Positions 33,925-42,865 are shown, counted from the stretch's first letter. The stretch: DNA of 64,000 nucleotides from Lingula anatina (GCF_001039355.2 NW_019775767.1:62053-126052), one strand, 5' to 3'. Translations and numbers: made by a program. The notes: generated from the letters alone by a model not told the origin.

Positions 33925-36582
33925 CTGAAGCCTCACATACCATATATACAGCGCTGCATTTCCTGGTTATAGATCAGGCCAAACCCGCAGACACACCTGT
34001 TGATATCGTTACAGTAGTAACTGGTAATTTGTGTGAGACAGCTGGTGTTTTTGCTACATTCCGCATTGTAATCTGGAAGAGTAAGAACCAGAGAAAAGAT
34101 TCTCATTTGCATGTGTGTGGTTTGACTGTGCAGAACGTCTTCCAGTTTGTATGTCTCTCGTGCATTCTCTTTGTCTATGTGTGTGTGTGTGTGCGTGTGT
34201 GTGTGTGTGTGTATATGTGTATGTGTGCGAGCAAGCATGTATGTGATTGTGCAATTGCATCTGCCTATTTGTATGACGGTTTGTCTATATGTCTGTCTGT
34301 CTACATGGGCGTGCGTGTCTTTGTATAGGTACATATAGGTGTGACTGGTACACTTACACGGAGCACAGAGGTTAGCTCCGTCCAGGTAATAAGGCGGTAA
34401 CCCGGTGTTACACGTGCACTGCCCTGTGTCTGTGCAGACGGTGTTGTTGTCCCCAGCCATGCAGTCCTGTGTCCGTGTACAAGGTGCGCCGTGTGACCCT
34501 ACTTGAAAAGAACACAGGTAACGATCACCAATACGTTGAAACATTTCGCAATTTATTATATCTGGATACAACATTGGCAACATGAAGCGTATAGACATAG
34601 TTGAGCTTATCAAAGTGTATATTTAAATTTTCCCTGTTATTGTTTTTAATGAAACAAAGAATTTAATGTTAACCCCTCATAAGACACGTACGGTAGTTGG
34701 TATAAGCTACGAAGTTTCGTCAGCAACATCACACAAACCCTATCACAATTGTCAATGTTGTCATGCCGCAATTGCTGAACTTGTCTGAACATTTACATCT
34801 GCTTGTATACCAAAGTATCAAGTCCATTTTTTTCTTTTTTAAATACTCACTCCTACAGGATGCACAATGTTTTTTCAGTGCTAGGTTCAGACGTACCTAG
34901 TGGTGTCTCCGTGCTGACACCAGTACCTAGTGGTGTCTCCGTGCTGACACCAGTAGGATAGGTCGTAGTGTCGTAGATTGTAGAATACCAGGGGAGAGTA
35001 TCGGTAGAGGGCGTGGTAGTGGTGAAGGTGGTAGATGCCCCACTACTACTGTAAGTTACATTGGTCGTTGTATTCACGCCCACGGTAGTTGATACTTCAC
35101 CGATGTCAGTGATAGTCTCTGAACTGGTGGTACTAAATTCACCTGTAATTACACCATTAGATTTTACAGTGGTAGGACTAGGACCATATACGTTACAGTA
35201 GTGTTACTAGTTTTACCAGCACTGATAGAAGTAGTGTTGCCAATACATGCCGGTTCATCAGTAAGTATTTAGTAAATTCTAAAGTGGATTTCTATAGATT
35301 CACCTGGAATATCAGAATTAGAAGTAGTAGTAGCGGGCTCTTCATTGTAACTACAGGGGTCATTTGTACTTGTTGTGTAAGCTAGGTTCTACAGTGGTGT
35401 TTATGCAGGGTAGGTCCATCTGTAATGAGCAAGTTCCATAGTAGCATCATCACGTCCATTAGCATTAGTTGCAGTGGGTTCTACAATGGTGTATATGTAC
35501 CCATCTGTATTTTTTGTAGTACGGTTGGTTCTACGGTGGAAAAAGGTGTTCTGCTCTATTTGAAATGGGTTCTTAAGTGGTGAGTGTATATCCATCTATA
35601 ACGGTTGTGGTAGGTTTTACCGTGGACAGTGACAGACCCATCATCTTATATGAAATGGAATGAAAATGATCCTCAGAGCAAGTAATCAAAGGAGGTTATG
35701 AGATATATATGTGGTATTATAGAACTGGTACAATGAGAATCAAGACTGGAAGCAGGATATGGCCTGAAGACAGTAACGTATATACTTGATATACTGGATG
35801 TAGGGATGTGGGGAATTGATTGTGTTGCATATTGGAGGAGAAATACTACATTTTCTACGTCGTATACATACTGGAAGCATATTTTCTTCTACCTGCATGC
35901 TCTAGGTTAAAAAGACGCAACATAAACTTGCTTCACTCGATGTTCCGGTTCTCCTAGTTAATTCATTTCAACATAAAATACTGAAATTAGTTACCACAGA
36001 TGTATATTGTGTAAAACATGCATATATGCCAATTAAACTGTATGTATAAAAATAAATAATATGATACCTACTTATTTCACAGTTTCTCCCAACATACCCA
36101 AGCTGGCAGGAGCACGTGTAATTCATAACCGGGTCAATGCTACAACTTCCACTATGCAAACAGGGATTGGGGTCACATCCATCTGCATCTACAATAGAAA
36201 ATAATCCTTGCCAACAAAGGTAGAGACGTGGACTGACAATGGGCTTTTCTAGCGCAAATTTAAGCATGTGTGTGTGTGTGTGTGAAGGATGGGTGGGTGG
36301 GTGTGCGTGTGTGTCCAATATGCAACACAGTCAATGTATAACACATTTCGACCCAGTCATAACATAATATAAAGCCATCCTTGATCGATTTATACAAGCA
36401 CATGCGCGCACAGTCGCCCAAACAATTCTCTCTTCGTACACAAAGAAGCGCAAGGAATTACATATCTTTAAAACATGGGAAATTCGTTTGTTACCTAGTA
36501 CACCTTGTGCTAGAACAAGATGCCCGAAGTGCAAGATGCACAGTCCCAGGAGGAATTTCATTAGCGTCGTTTTAATGCACAT
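19152..36582 (-). CDS. Gene B: mosaic CTLD/HYR single-pass receptor (26 coding exons, 1505 aa)
   Basis: Coding exons, minus strand, 5' to 3': 36495-36582, 36072-36188, 34897-35142, 34358-34501, 33941-34072, 33628-33765, 33069-33194, 31924-32076, 30998-31171, 30483-30719, 29599-29692, 28919-29091, 28250-28444, 28019-28048, 27640-27936, 27103-27384, 26386-26593, 26006-26205, 23590-23613, 23118-23258, 21898-22005, 21309-21422, 20655-20916, 20136-20323, 19851-20003, 19152-19645. All have AG/GT borders, phases agree, and the total is 4518 nt (1505 codons plus TAA). Order: signal, EGF, mucin, Cys-rich modules, two lectin-like domains, unclassified modules, HYR, GCC2/GCC3, membrane span, tail. The least certain border is 28250, chosen because it alone gives the needed phase. 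HYR near GCC2/GCC3 recalls SVEP1-like proteins, but the rest differs, so no symbol is given. Confidence 0.82.
19851..20003 (-). CDS. Gene B exon 25: GCC2/GCC3 (ephrin-receptor-like) module
   Basis: The exon reads KCPPGTKYNSLLKTCDSCPE, then NTYQERRAQSVCIKC and TSPPGS. The CPPGT, C-x-x-C-P-x-x-x-Y and C-x-x-C spacing is that of the short Cys-rich GCC2/GCC3 motif seen in Eph receptors and SVEP1. It lies just outside the membrane span. Confidence 0.87.
20136..21422 (-). CDS. Gene B exons 22-24: juxta-HYR segment
   Basis: Exon 21309-21422 (SYMCNPEGKWEPLF, then LACI) looks like the last part of a sushi/CCP-type module. Exon 20655-20916 (GTCVDDNYFKPFVVG, then LCQRSQVEVICREEDRRRR) and exon 20136-20323 (DEYQNVLALAENVTNFIVSS) make an alpha/beta block I do not recognise. 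The block leads directly into the GCC2/GCC3 module at 19851-20003. Phases 1, 1, 2, 1 agree. Confidence 0.7.
21898..23258 (-). CDS. Gene B exons 20-21: HYR domain
   Basis: Exon 23118-23258 (RLTFTNCPDDLQRH, then VTWPTPEVIG) and exon 21898-22005 (HVFPVGSTVVTYTAEDNAGN, then ATCKFTVDV) form a complete HYR (hyalin repeat) domain, an Ig-like adhesion module. The FPVGxTxVxYTAxDxAGNxAxCxFxVxV strand is diagnostic. The intron between them carries a Harbinger-like element and a partial duplicate of the first HYR exon. Confidence 0.88.
22117..22228 (-). pseudogene. Partial duplicate of the first HYR exon (3' end)
   Basis: This segment matches 23025-23160, which covers the end of exon 23118-23258 and its donor, with scattered changes. 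The Harbinger-like element lies between the two copies. The duplicate lacks the start of the exon and is not spliced in the model. Confidence 0.7.
22252..23003 (+). mobile_element. Harbinger-like element with long inverted ends
   Basis: The ends GGGGCCGGTTTCACAAAGCA and its inverse (TGCTTTGTGAAACCGGCCCC) bound 752 bases, with further inverted GTTAGCGA-type subterminal repeats. The centre on the plus strand reads like the start of a HARBI1-type transposase (RRQRRLRRFHERQNLLEY, then HDDAI) before a stop. It is a dead or non-autonomous copy between the two HYR exons of gene B. No clear target duplication was found. Confidence 0.65.
23590..23613 (-). CDS. Gene B exon 19: 24-nt microexon
   Basis: TTTGTTTTTAG, then 24 bases, then GTAAGG. 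It encodes RSPLPVPG in phase 1-1, so it can be included or skipped without shifting the frame. It lies between the unclassified block and the HYR domain and is a likely alternatively used linker. Confidence 0.6.
24034..25697. mobile_element. Tc1-like fold-back element (inverted dimer of transposase 3' ends)
   Basis: It is flanked by TA, with ends CAGCATTGGTCAAAAAGG and CCTTTTTGACCAATGCTG. The right arm on the plus strand has SLSPDINPTEHLWHKLE and LQDEWDNIPQNRIVTHVE-like remnants, typical of the Tc1 transposase C-terminus. The left arm carries the same sequence in inverse orientation, as far in as about 24780. The whole 1664 bases is therefore two head-to-head arms of roughly 800 bases. No intact frame remains. 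It lies in an intron of gene B. Confidence 0.85.
25790..25854. repeat. Long poly-T tract
   Basis: About 65 T in a row lie roughly 95 bases past the Tc1-like fold-back element. Confidence 0.92.
26006..27384 (-). CDS. Gene B exons 16-18: unclassified extracellular segment
   Basis: Exons 27103-27384, 26386-26593 and 26006-26205 encode about 230 residues (782-1011) without Cys-rich character. The first has a beta-rich look (TLTFSVSNYDSNTFVTFV), perhaps an Ig-like or FN3-like fold. The other two form a block of about 130 residues with amphipathic helices (SFAQISNAVRGIGNAVS) and GLLIDFRAYVQTGP, which could be SEA-like. I do not recognise either firmly. Splice phases are consistent. Confidence 0.65.
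27640..28444 (-). CDS. Gene B exons 13-15: second C-type lectin-like domain
   Basis: Exon 28250-28444 starts VLKCPDGWRGSPELEKCLIF, then ESAESYCSSEGGRLFSP, a textbook CTLD start. Microexon 28019-28048 (30 nt, SCFMKESAG) follows, then 27640-27936, which ends ASTNCDEPLPYICE. The donor of the first exon is uncertain: GTGGGT at 28244-28249 gives the right phase, while GTTAAC further on does not. A long insertion between the halves makes the domain larger than usual. Confidence 0.72.
28919..30719 (-). CDS. Gene B exons 10-12: first C-type lectin-like domain
   Basis: Exons 30483-30719, 29599-29692 and 28919-29091 join to give a CTLD: SACRDGFINVV, then SWTEAVEGCRSHSSNMLALS, then RYWTSM, then GVWQWSDNQPLP, GNCVA and PCDSRLPSVCT. 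The Cys pairs, the WxW motif and the closing PSVC fit the fold. The canonical calcium-site EPN/WND residues are not clear, so sugar binding is uncertain. A dibasic RRKR (residues 457-460) sits inside the first exon. Phases are 1, 1, 2, 1 in order. Confidence 0.78.
30998..32076 (-). CDS. Gene B exons 8-9: two more Cys-rich modules
   Basis: Exon 31924-32076 encodes NSSCTFNRNICSGVGDSKMRC, then YFCRCDFGHFYNTTVRLC. Exon 30998-31171 encodes GSSCTSTEQCLRREGF, then NDTCLCDEGHFWNLRDSRC. The shared ending CxCxxGHFxN shows that they are duplicates of each other and relatives of exons 4-7. Both are phase 1-1. A MITE copy (31350-31655) and an AT run lie in the intron between them. Confidence 0.78.
31350..31655 (-). 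mobile_element. MITE family 1 copy (AAGGGATAATAACTC ends)
   Basis: It is bounded by AAAAAGGATAACAAGTGTTC and the inverse GAAGAGTTGTTATCCCTTTAA. The interior matches the copies at 50933-51272 and 55767-56106 in the opposite direction, including GGTCACGTGA and TTTCCTGG segments. No coding capacity. Confidence 0.7.
31757..31801. repeat. AT dinucleotide microsatellite
   Basis: About 45 bases of alternating AT lie in a gene B intron. Confidence 0.9.
33069..34501 (-). CDS. Gene B exons 4-7: four short Cys-rich (EB/EGF-like) modules
   Basis: Exons 34358-34501 (GAPCTRTQDCMAGDNNTVC, then GQCTCNTGLPPYYL), 33941-34072 (DYNAECSKNTSCLTQ, then NRCVCGFGLIYN), 33628-33765 (YNQECYSELGCGDSSLVC, then GSCKCAPGHNFLRGRC) and 33069-33194 (SVCPYGSNTVC-like, then GTCVCQTGFFHNQTTQQC). 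Each is phase 1-1. The pattern of Cys, a CxC near the end and a Gly-aromatic turn resembles EB modules, common in molluscs and nematodes. The function is likely extracellular binding or spacing. Confidence 0.78.
33317..33541. mobile_element. Palindromic MITE family 2
   Basis: The left half (GATCGATCCATCTCC, then GCTAAATTGCATTCAGC) is repeated inverted in the right half (GCAATTTAGCGAGAATCTCC, then GGAGATAGATCGATC), around a centre near 33417. Relatives lie at 51840-52045 and 56648-56855. It lies in a gene B intron. The right half is repeated at 42866-42990, where it starts just after an N. Confidence 0.72.
33850..33925. repeat. TTA/ATT trinucleotide run
   Basis: This run lies just past the donor of gene B exon 33941-34072. 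The matching run at 43325-43352 is shorter, an allele-like length difference. Confidence 0.85.
34176..34214. repeat. TG dinucleotide microsatellite
   Basis: An interrupted TG run lies in a gene B intron. Its counterpart at about 43608-43642 has a different length. Confidence 0.85.
34897..35142 (-). CDS. Gene B exon 3: Thr/Ser-rich mucin-like stretch
   Basis: The exon encodes about 82 residues dominated by Thr and Ser (for example STTFTTTTPSTDTLPWYST). It ends with a ten-residue unit GVSTETPLGT in two copies, from a 30-base tandem repeat at about 34897-34955. It is phase 1-1 and ends at GTACGT. Dense O-glycosylation and an extended stalk are likely. Reading past this donor meets a TAG stop, which supports the splice. 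Related decayed Thr-rich segments follow upstream to about 35640. Confidence 0.75.
35150..35640 (-). pseudogene. Decayed Thr-rich (mucin-like) segments
   Basis: On the minus strand this stretch has repeated ACC-GTA-GAA-CCA-like codons (TTVEPT) and other Thr-rich patches with stops between them. They resemble exon 3 of gene B. No usable pair of splice sites with an open frame was found, so they are probably dead mucin exons. Confidence 0.4.
36072..36582 (-). CDS. Gene B exons 1-2: signal peptide and EGF module
   Basis: Exon 36495-36582 starts MCIKTTLMKFLLGLCILHFG and continues HLVLAQG. This is a good signal peptide; Met8 is an alternative start. Exon 36072-36188 reads DADGCDPNPCLHSGSCSID, then NYTCSCQLGYVGRNCE, a classic six-Cys EGF module. 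Both joints are phase 1. An acceptor (TTTTTCAG) at 36603 upstream of the ATG shows that a 5' untranslated exon lies farther upstream. Confidence 0.85.
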
Positions 36583-37910
36583 AGTTACATGTGCCTTGAG
36601 TCCTGAAAAATGAATAATTACAATACATTAGTTGTTAGTATAATAATCAATATATATCCTCACAATTTCAATAGCTTCTAACCCTTGTAAAGACCTACAA
36701 GTATAAAATCAATGTTAGTGAACTACGTTCTCAAAAAAATAATTCCCTATTAAGAACAACCAGGCTGCACCTTAGCCAAAATTGAAGACAAACTTATGTC
36801 ATTCCGTTAAACTTTGGGTGGAGATATTCCATAAAAAGGGAGCAAGAAAATGTGTTAATTCTGGATTCTCGCCCTCTATTTTTTAACCAAGCTCATTTTT
36901 ACACTAGGCACAAGCTACATAACTTGCACCAAGTGGATTTCGCCAAATACTACCCCCGCCCCATATTGAAATCTTAAAAACGTACTGTTAAATAAAATGT
37001 ATCATCCAATAATTATAATTATATTGTAAATCGTATTAAAATGGGATATGTGGTGTATAAAGAGGAACATGTCTGGGCCCAGCTGTAAACAACCACGTTT
37101 CAGATATATAAAAAATAAAAACATGAATTACGCAAAAAAAAATGTCATTCACTTTATTACCTATACGCAGTTCATCTACAACATGTGCATACCGTGTAGA
37201 AACCATACGACTGGTAGTATTTAAGTGGGAGTGGGGGTAAGCGAAAGACACGGGAGAGAATTTTTCTAATAACCCCCCCCCCCCACCCCCACCCGGCGTT
37301 GACTGGCGTTGCTATAAAATGGGGGCTAACCCCCCTCTCTCCACACACACATACACAAACACACATACACCACTTCCCTGGTGGCTGCGCCTACATCGTA
37401 TTTATATTGAAGCACATTGAGCGCCTTTTCTTCACAACAGAGACTAGGTCATGTCATCATGAGATCATAAGTCTTCTTTATCGAAAAGTAAAGTATCTTG
37501 TTTTTACGAGGTTTTGCCTTTAGCGTGCGCATACATAAGATCAAGGTTAAGATATTTGCATGAAACCGCGCCCCTATACTGTTACGTAAGCTGTCAAATA
37601 TAACACCCTTCCAGGCGTAACTAATATTACAGAGGCCTTTGAAAATTATGGTAATTTTAACCTGCATATGGAATTATGATAGTAGTAACAAGTAAGTACA
37701 TGTAGTCACCCTTGGCAATTTGCCACTCGAATGTGTCGCGACCAGACCAGACTAGTCTCTGAGGTCTATGGAATATAAATAAATGCTGCCTCGTGGAAAA
37801 AGAAGTTTATTTCAGTATTACGATATGTTACACTGTTTGCTTAACGAGATTTGTTAATAGAAAACCGACCTGGCCTGCCTGACACTATATCAAGCTATCA
37901 AATATATTTT

Positions 37911-37911
37911 N
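37911..37911. other. Single-N assembly joint 1
   Basis: The bases after the N (37912-38510) repeat 37265-37860 almost exactly, starting in a poly-C run. It is an overlap that was not merged. Confidence 0.85.
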
Positions 37912-38510
37912 ACCCCCCCCCCCCCCCCCCACCCGGCGTTGACTGGCGTTGCTGTAAAAATGGGGGCTAACCCCCCTCTCTCCACACACACATACACAAA
38001 CACACATACACCACTTTCCTGGTGCCTGCGCCTACATCTTATTTATATTGAAGCACATAGAGCGCCTTTTTTTTCACAACAGAGGCTAGGTCATGTCATC
38101 ATGAGATCATAAGTCTTCTTTATCGAAAAGTAAAGTATCTTGTTTTTACGAGGTTTTGCTTTTAGCGTGCGCATACATAAGATCAAGGTTATGATGTGTG
38201 CATGAAACCGCTCCCCTATACTGTTATATAAGCTGTCAAATATAACACCCTTCCAGGCGTAACTAATCTTACAGAGACCTTTGAAAATTATGGTAATTTT
38301 AACCTGTACATGGAATTATGATAGTAGTAACAAGTAAATTGGTCACCCTTGGCGATTTGCCACTCGAATGTGTCGCGACCAGACCAGACTAGTCTCTGAG
38401 GTCTATGGAATATAAATAGATGCTGCCTCGTGGAAAAAGAAGTTTATTTCAGTATTACGATATGTTACACTGTTTGCTTAACGGGGTTTGTTGATAGAAA
38501 AACAAAATAG
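37912..38510. repeat. Second copy of 37265-37860
   Basis: It has the same order of features (poly-C, CACACATACAC run, TTATCGAAAAGTAAAGTATC and onward) with scattered single-base differences. The two copies also match 46700-47300 in the second block, making three copies of one locus. Confidence 0.88.
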
Positions 38511-38531
38511 AACTATGTTGTTATGGGAAAA

Positions 38532-38571
38532 CCAAGGAGTTATAACAGAAGGTTCTGTTATAACTCCTTGG
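38532..38571. repeat. Perfect 40-base palindrome
   Basis: CCAAGGAGTTATAACAGAA, then GG, then TTCTGTTATAACTCCTTGG. The arms are 19 bases and match fully, so single-stranded DNA or RNA here would form a tight hairpin. It lies in a stretch absent from the second block. Confidence 0.85.
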
Positions 38572-39454
38572 GAAAACTAAGACAAGCGGGTTCTTCCGGG
38601 AAGGTGGTGACCATAACGTCTACTTGGTTTCATACTTTGCTTTTATCGATTTTATATGAATTAATTTAATACTAAATAAAAATATGACAACAAGATGGCT
38701 TTAAACTGAAAATTAAATCTTTTGACATCTCTTCCTATGCATTTTAAGTTAAAACTGTCATCTTTACTTCTTAGTTTCCTTAACTTCCTTTTCTTGTTAT
38801 ACTTTCTGGGACGTTTACTAACATGCATGTGAGTTTAGAGATTTTTTTTTCTTTTTTGCCTTTATTTGAGCACTCCGTATTCTTCGTAATTTGTGATTTT
38901 TCCTTTGTAATGTCATGATCCCTGTTAACTTCGTCTTCAATTGTCGTTGTGCTTGACACAATTCCAAATAGAACGTGTTACCTGTATGCATTTCTCGAAT
39001 TTTTCACAGTGTTTTGTCGCCATTTATACAGTCATTCCATTGAGTATGTTCCAAACGCTGCAAACAATGACCACCTAATAAAACTGTCTTCGTTCTCTCA
39101 GCTCTTATGTCAGTTATAACGACGAGACAACTTTACAGTAGATTTCAGCTTTACGAGGGCAAACAAAATGTTAACATAGATATTTAGTTTCAATGCGTTG
39201 TGCGGGTCTGACCTGCCTGATACATTGTCAAGGTACAAAATTTACTTTTCATGTTTTTACACCATGTAAGCTCACATAACACGTGGAAGTGCAAAATCCC
39301 CCAAATCAAGAAAGATAAATAAATAAAAAGATTAATAAGGTGGGCTCAGTCACGGTCTAAACCTAGGTTGTCTGAAGGAGAATTCACAATTTAACTGTCG
39401 TAATAGGTAGTTCGAACTACTCCGGGGGGACTCTCGCTGAATACAATCCGATTG

Positions 39455-40897
39455 CGGCTGTTTCACAATCAGGGTGAACAATTAAATGTGGTTAATGTTA
39501 CAAGTGTCTGATAAATTAACAATTTATGATTGGAGATTGCTGATAAACTAATACCAAAGACACTGTTCATAGGAGCAAAAGAATTATGATAATCATAATA
39601 ATCAGATTACAATTTACAAAAAGATACCTTTTTTTAGCTGTTACGGTGGGTCATTTGCAATTGAGGTCATAAAGATGATGCACTAGTTCTTTATGTCAAT
39701 GATTGTTTTAGACTATATAAAATGCATTCATGTCTTATGATGTTTAGAAAAAACATTGTATATACATATATATTTGATAAAGTGATACTGATTAATTAGA
39801 GTCAGGCAAGAGATTTTGCAAAGAAATAATATCAGTAAAGATGCTACTCTTTGCATTCAAAATGAACAATATTGGTTTGAATATATTGCCAAATATAGCT
39901 AATTGCAAAATAATAAACTGTATATGGATTAATATTCTATGGATTACTGCATATGATATATTTTGAGGGGGTACGAACACTTCAATACATGCATAATTAA
40001 CAGTACATTTATTATACTCTCAGTGGATGAAATATCAAATATGGATGACAATAAACAAAAAGCCAAATAGGAAAAGAAAAAGGGATCCTGGAAATTTTAC
40101 TGTCATCAAAAAATAATTTGGAAAAAAAAAGACGTCAAAGAGCTAATATCCATAAAGATGCTAATAATTTTGCTGAAGCACATAAGGAAGATGTTGAATG
40201 CATGTAACATAACAGAGAAGCAAAACAAAATGAAGAATCATCCTAGGCTGGCCGAGCAAGAAAGACTAGAGTAAAGAGAAGAAATTAGGGCATACTGACA
40301 GAGAGAAAAGGAGAAGCAGAAACCCAACAATCCTGAAAACAGTAGAACAAGAGGTGCAAATTAACGAGAGATGAAAAAGAAGAAAAGACTCTAAAGACAG
40401 GAATCAAGACTGAAACAAAAAAATGGTCAAGCAACAGAAAGAAAAGTTTTAATTAAAGTCTGATGAATGAAAGTCAAACTGAATGACATACAACCAAGCT
40501 TCAGAATCCACTGAAAAACGTGCTGTGGTGTTTCTCTAAAAAACTATTTGATTAACACATGTACTTGTATCCTTTTGGTTAAAGTACTGCTGTTATATTT
40601 TTAGTTTGATAATTTTTAGAATTTTGGCAAAAATAATTGGTAAACAATATGACATTTAAGTTACAAAAGCACCAGTTACTTGAATGTGTAGTGTCCGTAC
40701 CCCCAGATCATAGCCTAAGGGGCGTTCTGTTAATTTGAGCGTAGCACAAAAAGTAATTAATATTGTGTTCTAAAAATTGTGGATATCATAGTTAAGATGT
40801 TATTCTGTTTATCTGTTACAAAATTAAGCAAATGCATCAGAGTTCATTTTTCTCTCAATGTGACCCCTATTTTGTACCCCTGATTGTGAAACAGCCG
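39455..40897. mobile_element. Polymorphic DNA transposon with 20-base inverted ends
   Basis: The ends CGGCTGTTTCACAATCAGGG and CCCTGATTGTGAAACAGCCG are exact inverses. CCGATTG occurs at both borders (39448-39454 and 40895-40901), and once only at the matching empty site (47542-47548) in the second block. The interior is AT-rich with a Lys-rich broken frame (about 40040-40450) of unknown class. The target duplication is four to seven bases, depending on where the end is set. Confidence 0.8.
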
Positions 40898-42389
40898 ATT
40901 GGCAAATTAACACGCCTCCTCCTGCTTCCAACGTGCTGGTATAATCTTCAGCTTCTTGGTGTTATTTTCAACATCAGGAGGAGGCATGTTAATCTTTTAA
41001 TCTGATTGCATTCAGCAACAGTTCCCGTGGAGTACAATGTAAGTTAAAACAATCTAGTGTACGACAGTCCCCGCCGAGTATAATGTCCTTTCGTTCAAAC
41101 TACCTAATACGATAGTGCCATTGTGAACGCAGCCTAAGGTCGACCACGACATGACCCATGCCACTGTGACGTAAAGGCGGTACTAGTAATGACTTCATCG
41201 GGAATGCATGATAGGAGCAGTCATTGAGTTTTAATGTAATATATACAAATTGAAGGTATTTTGAAGCACGTTTAATGTAAACTAAAGTATTAAAATGAAG
41301 GAAAAGTGAGAAGAAACCAGTGAAAAGAAGAAACGAACGCTCGCACAGACAGAGAGAGAGGCGGGGAATTTGAGAGACGCGCAAGCACACACAAACATTG
41401 CATGGATTCAATAGACCCCAGCAATATATACATGATGATGAGGAGTGGTAAAAGAGGGCTTTAGTAGCTAACTTGATCCCCCATTCTGTTCATTCCCACA
41501 AAAGACTATTCATTTAGCCACAAAGCAGTCTACAGTATGTCCGTCGCTGACGCTGTACCCCAGCTATTGTCATACTGACAAGAGATCAGTATCTTTAGTA
41601 AATATTTCACCGCTAGTCAATGTGTCAGTACTTAACTATGGAAACAGGTATTCTACAAGTATGTAGGCCTACCTGTATTTTAGGTTGACGCGTTTAAGTA
41701 TACGGGGACGAGCATCCCTTAACTTCGAAGCAAACACCCCCAGAACCACCCCTAGTCACCCCACCCCAAGAATGACCACATAAAAACAGGCTAGGTTGCG
41801 GTAAGCTATAAGTAGTCTGACTTAAAAGCCTTGATTCAGCACCACTCATTATGATATCTGTAAATAACAGAAAATGTGGATAGCACACGGTGCTACGGGC
41901 AAAAATCAGATTTCATGTACAAGTACATGTACCGGTATGTCACTTCTTCAAACATCGTCAGCCTTGCTGTCTTATACTAAAGATGTGTATGATTCAGTTG
42001 AACAACAATGATAGTGCCAAATACACTGTTATATGCATGGACCCGCCTAACTTAAAAACCTCTCTAGATTCAAAGACACAATGCAGCATAAACGAGCTAC
42101 ATTTACTAGCAGCTAAGCTAATATTAGTAGATGGTGGAGATATTGTGTCACATACCCCCCCCCCCCCACATTCCTTACCAGTACCGTCCGGGACACCCCC
42201 TTCTCTCCTATTTCGATGCCTCTCCAAAACCAGCATAAAAATCGACACGAGAGAGAGCTCACAAATAATTCAGCAATATGACTATTGCAGTTGAATTGGC
42301 CTCGTCTATTTATATTTTAACCATGGTGTGTCCGCTTGAGCAAAATCTACGAATGGTCAGACCAAAAAATAATAAAGAACGTAACTTAC

Positions 42390-42500
42390 CGCGTGGATTT
42401 CCCAAGACCGACTAAGGCACTTTAACTCGCACCACAGTTCATATGATGAGGGGTTCATCCACGTTAACAATGGCCACCGGTAAAACTTGACACCGAAGAA
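42390..42500 (-). promoter_or_regulatory. Candidate non-coding first exon / promoter side of gene B
   Basis: A GTAAGT donor at 42384-42389 on the minus strand lies in a conserved setting in both blocks (42390 and 49055). Downstream on the same strand the next good acceptor is at 36603, just before the start codon. The transcription start is not visible, so the exon length is a guess. Confidence 0.35.
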
Positions 42501-42864
42501 AGAAAATACTTCACGCACCTGACTGATTTCTGAGTGAATCAGCTCTAAATGTCACAAGGGTCACAAGCGGATGTTTTGCCCTCAGATATATGAATGGGTG
42601 GACGGATGCCTATTCACTGGGTTCCCTGCAGTTTGTATCGAATTCTCGGAAGTAAACAATGTGCCGGGTGGTATTAAGCTGTTATTCTGGTCAGCAGGGC
42701 GAAGAGAAGTGTTGATAGTGACTCTCGTTTTTGTTTCTTCTGTTTGTTTAAGTGACATCATTTTGGCAGATCTTCACAGAATACAGTGTATGTTCATACG
42801 TGCGTCAATAATAAGATCCGGGATTTTGTATGAAAAAAAATGACGGGTATTTATTCCGTTAAAG

Positions 42865-42865
42865 N
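42865..42865. other. Single-N assembly joint 2
   Basis: Left of the N is sequence equal to 49508-49530. Right of it is sequence equal to 33417 and onward. The right contig starts at the centre of the palindromic MITE (33317-33541), where assemblers tend to break. Confidence 0.85.

Larger units (their letters stand above)
36602..42500 (-). other. Long first intron and upstream region of gene B
   Basis: An acceptor at 36603 (TTTTTCAG) precedes the gene B start codon. The best upstream donor is GTAAGT at 42384-42389, after sequence ending ATCCACGCG, so a non-coding first exon may end at 42390. In the second block the equivalent donor ends an exon at 49055. The intron so defined contains the N at 37911, a short duplicated stretch and a polymorphic transposon. 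No other gene is seen in it. Confidence 0.35.

Noticed and set aside
33933-34613. 226-codon open frame on the minus strand
   Set aside because: It reads through two real exons and the intron between them, including a CA-repeat (His-Thr run). The exon borders fit splice signals and the read-through part is microsatellite.
41890-42294. 134-codon plus-strand frame
   Set aside because: It includes a poly-C stretch (Pro run). The allele copy breaks it, and no domain is seen.
42571-42843. 90-codon plus-strand frame, also open at 49236-49547
   Set aside because: It is open in both blocks, but many of the few differences change amino acids, there is no domain, and the two are alleles of one non-coding stretch.
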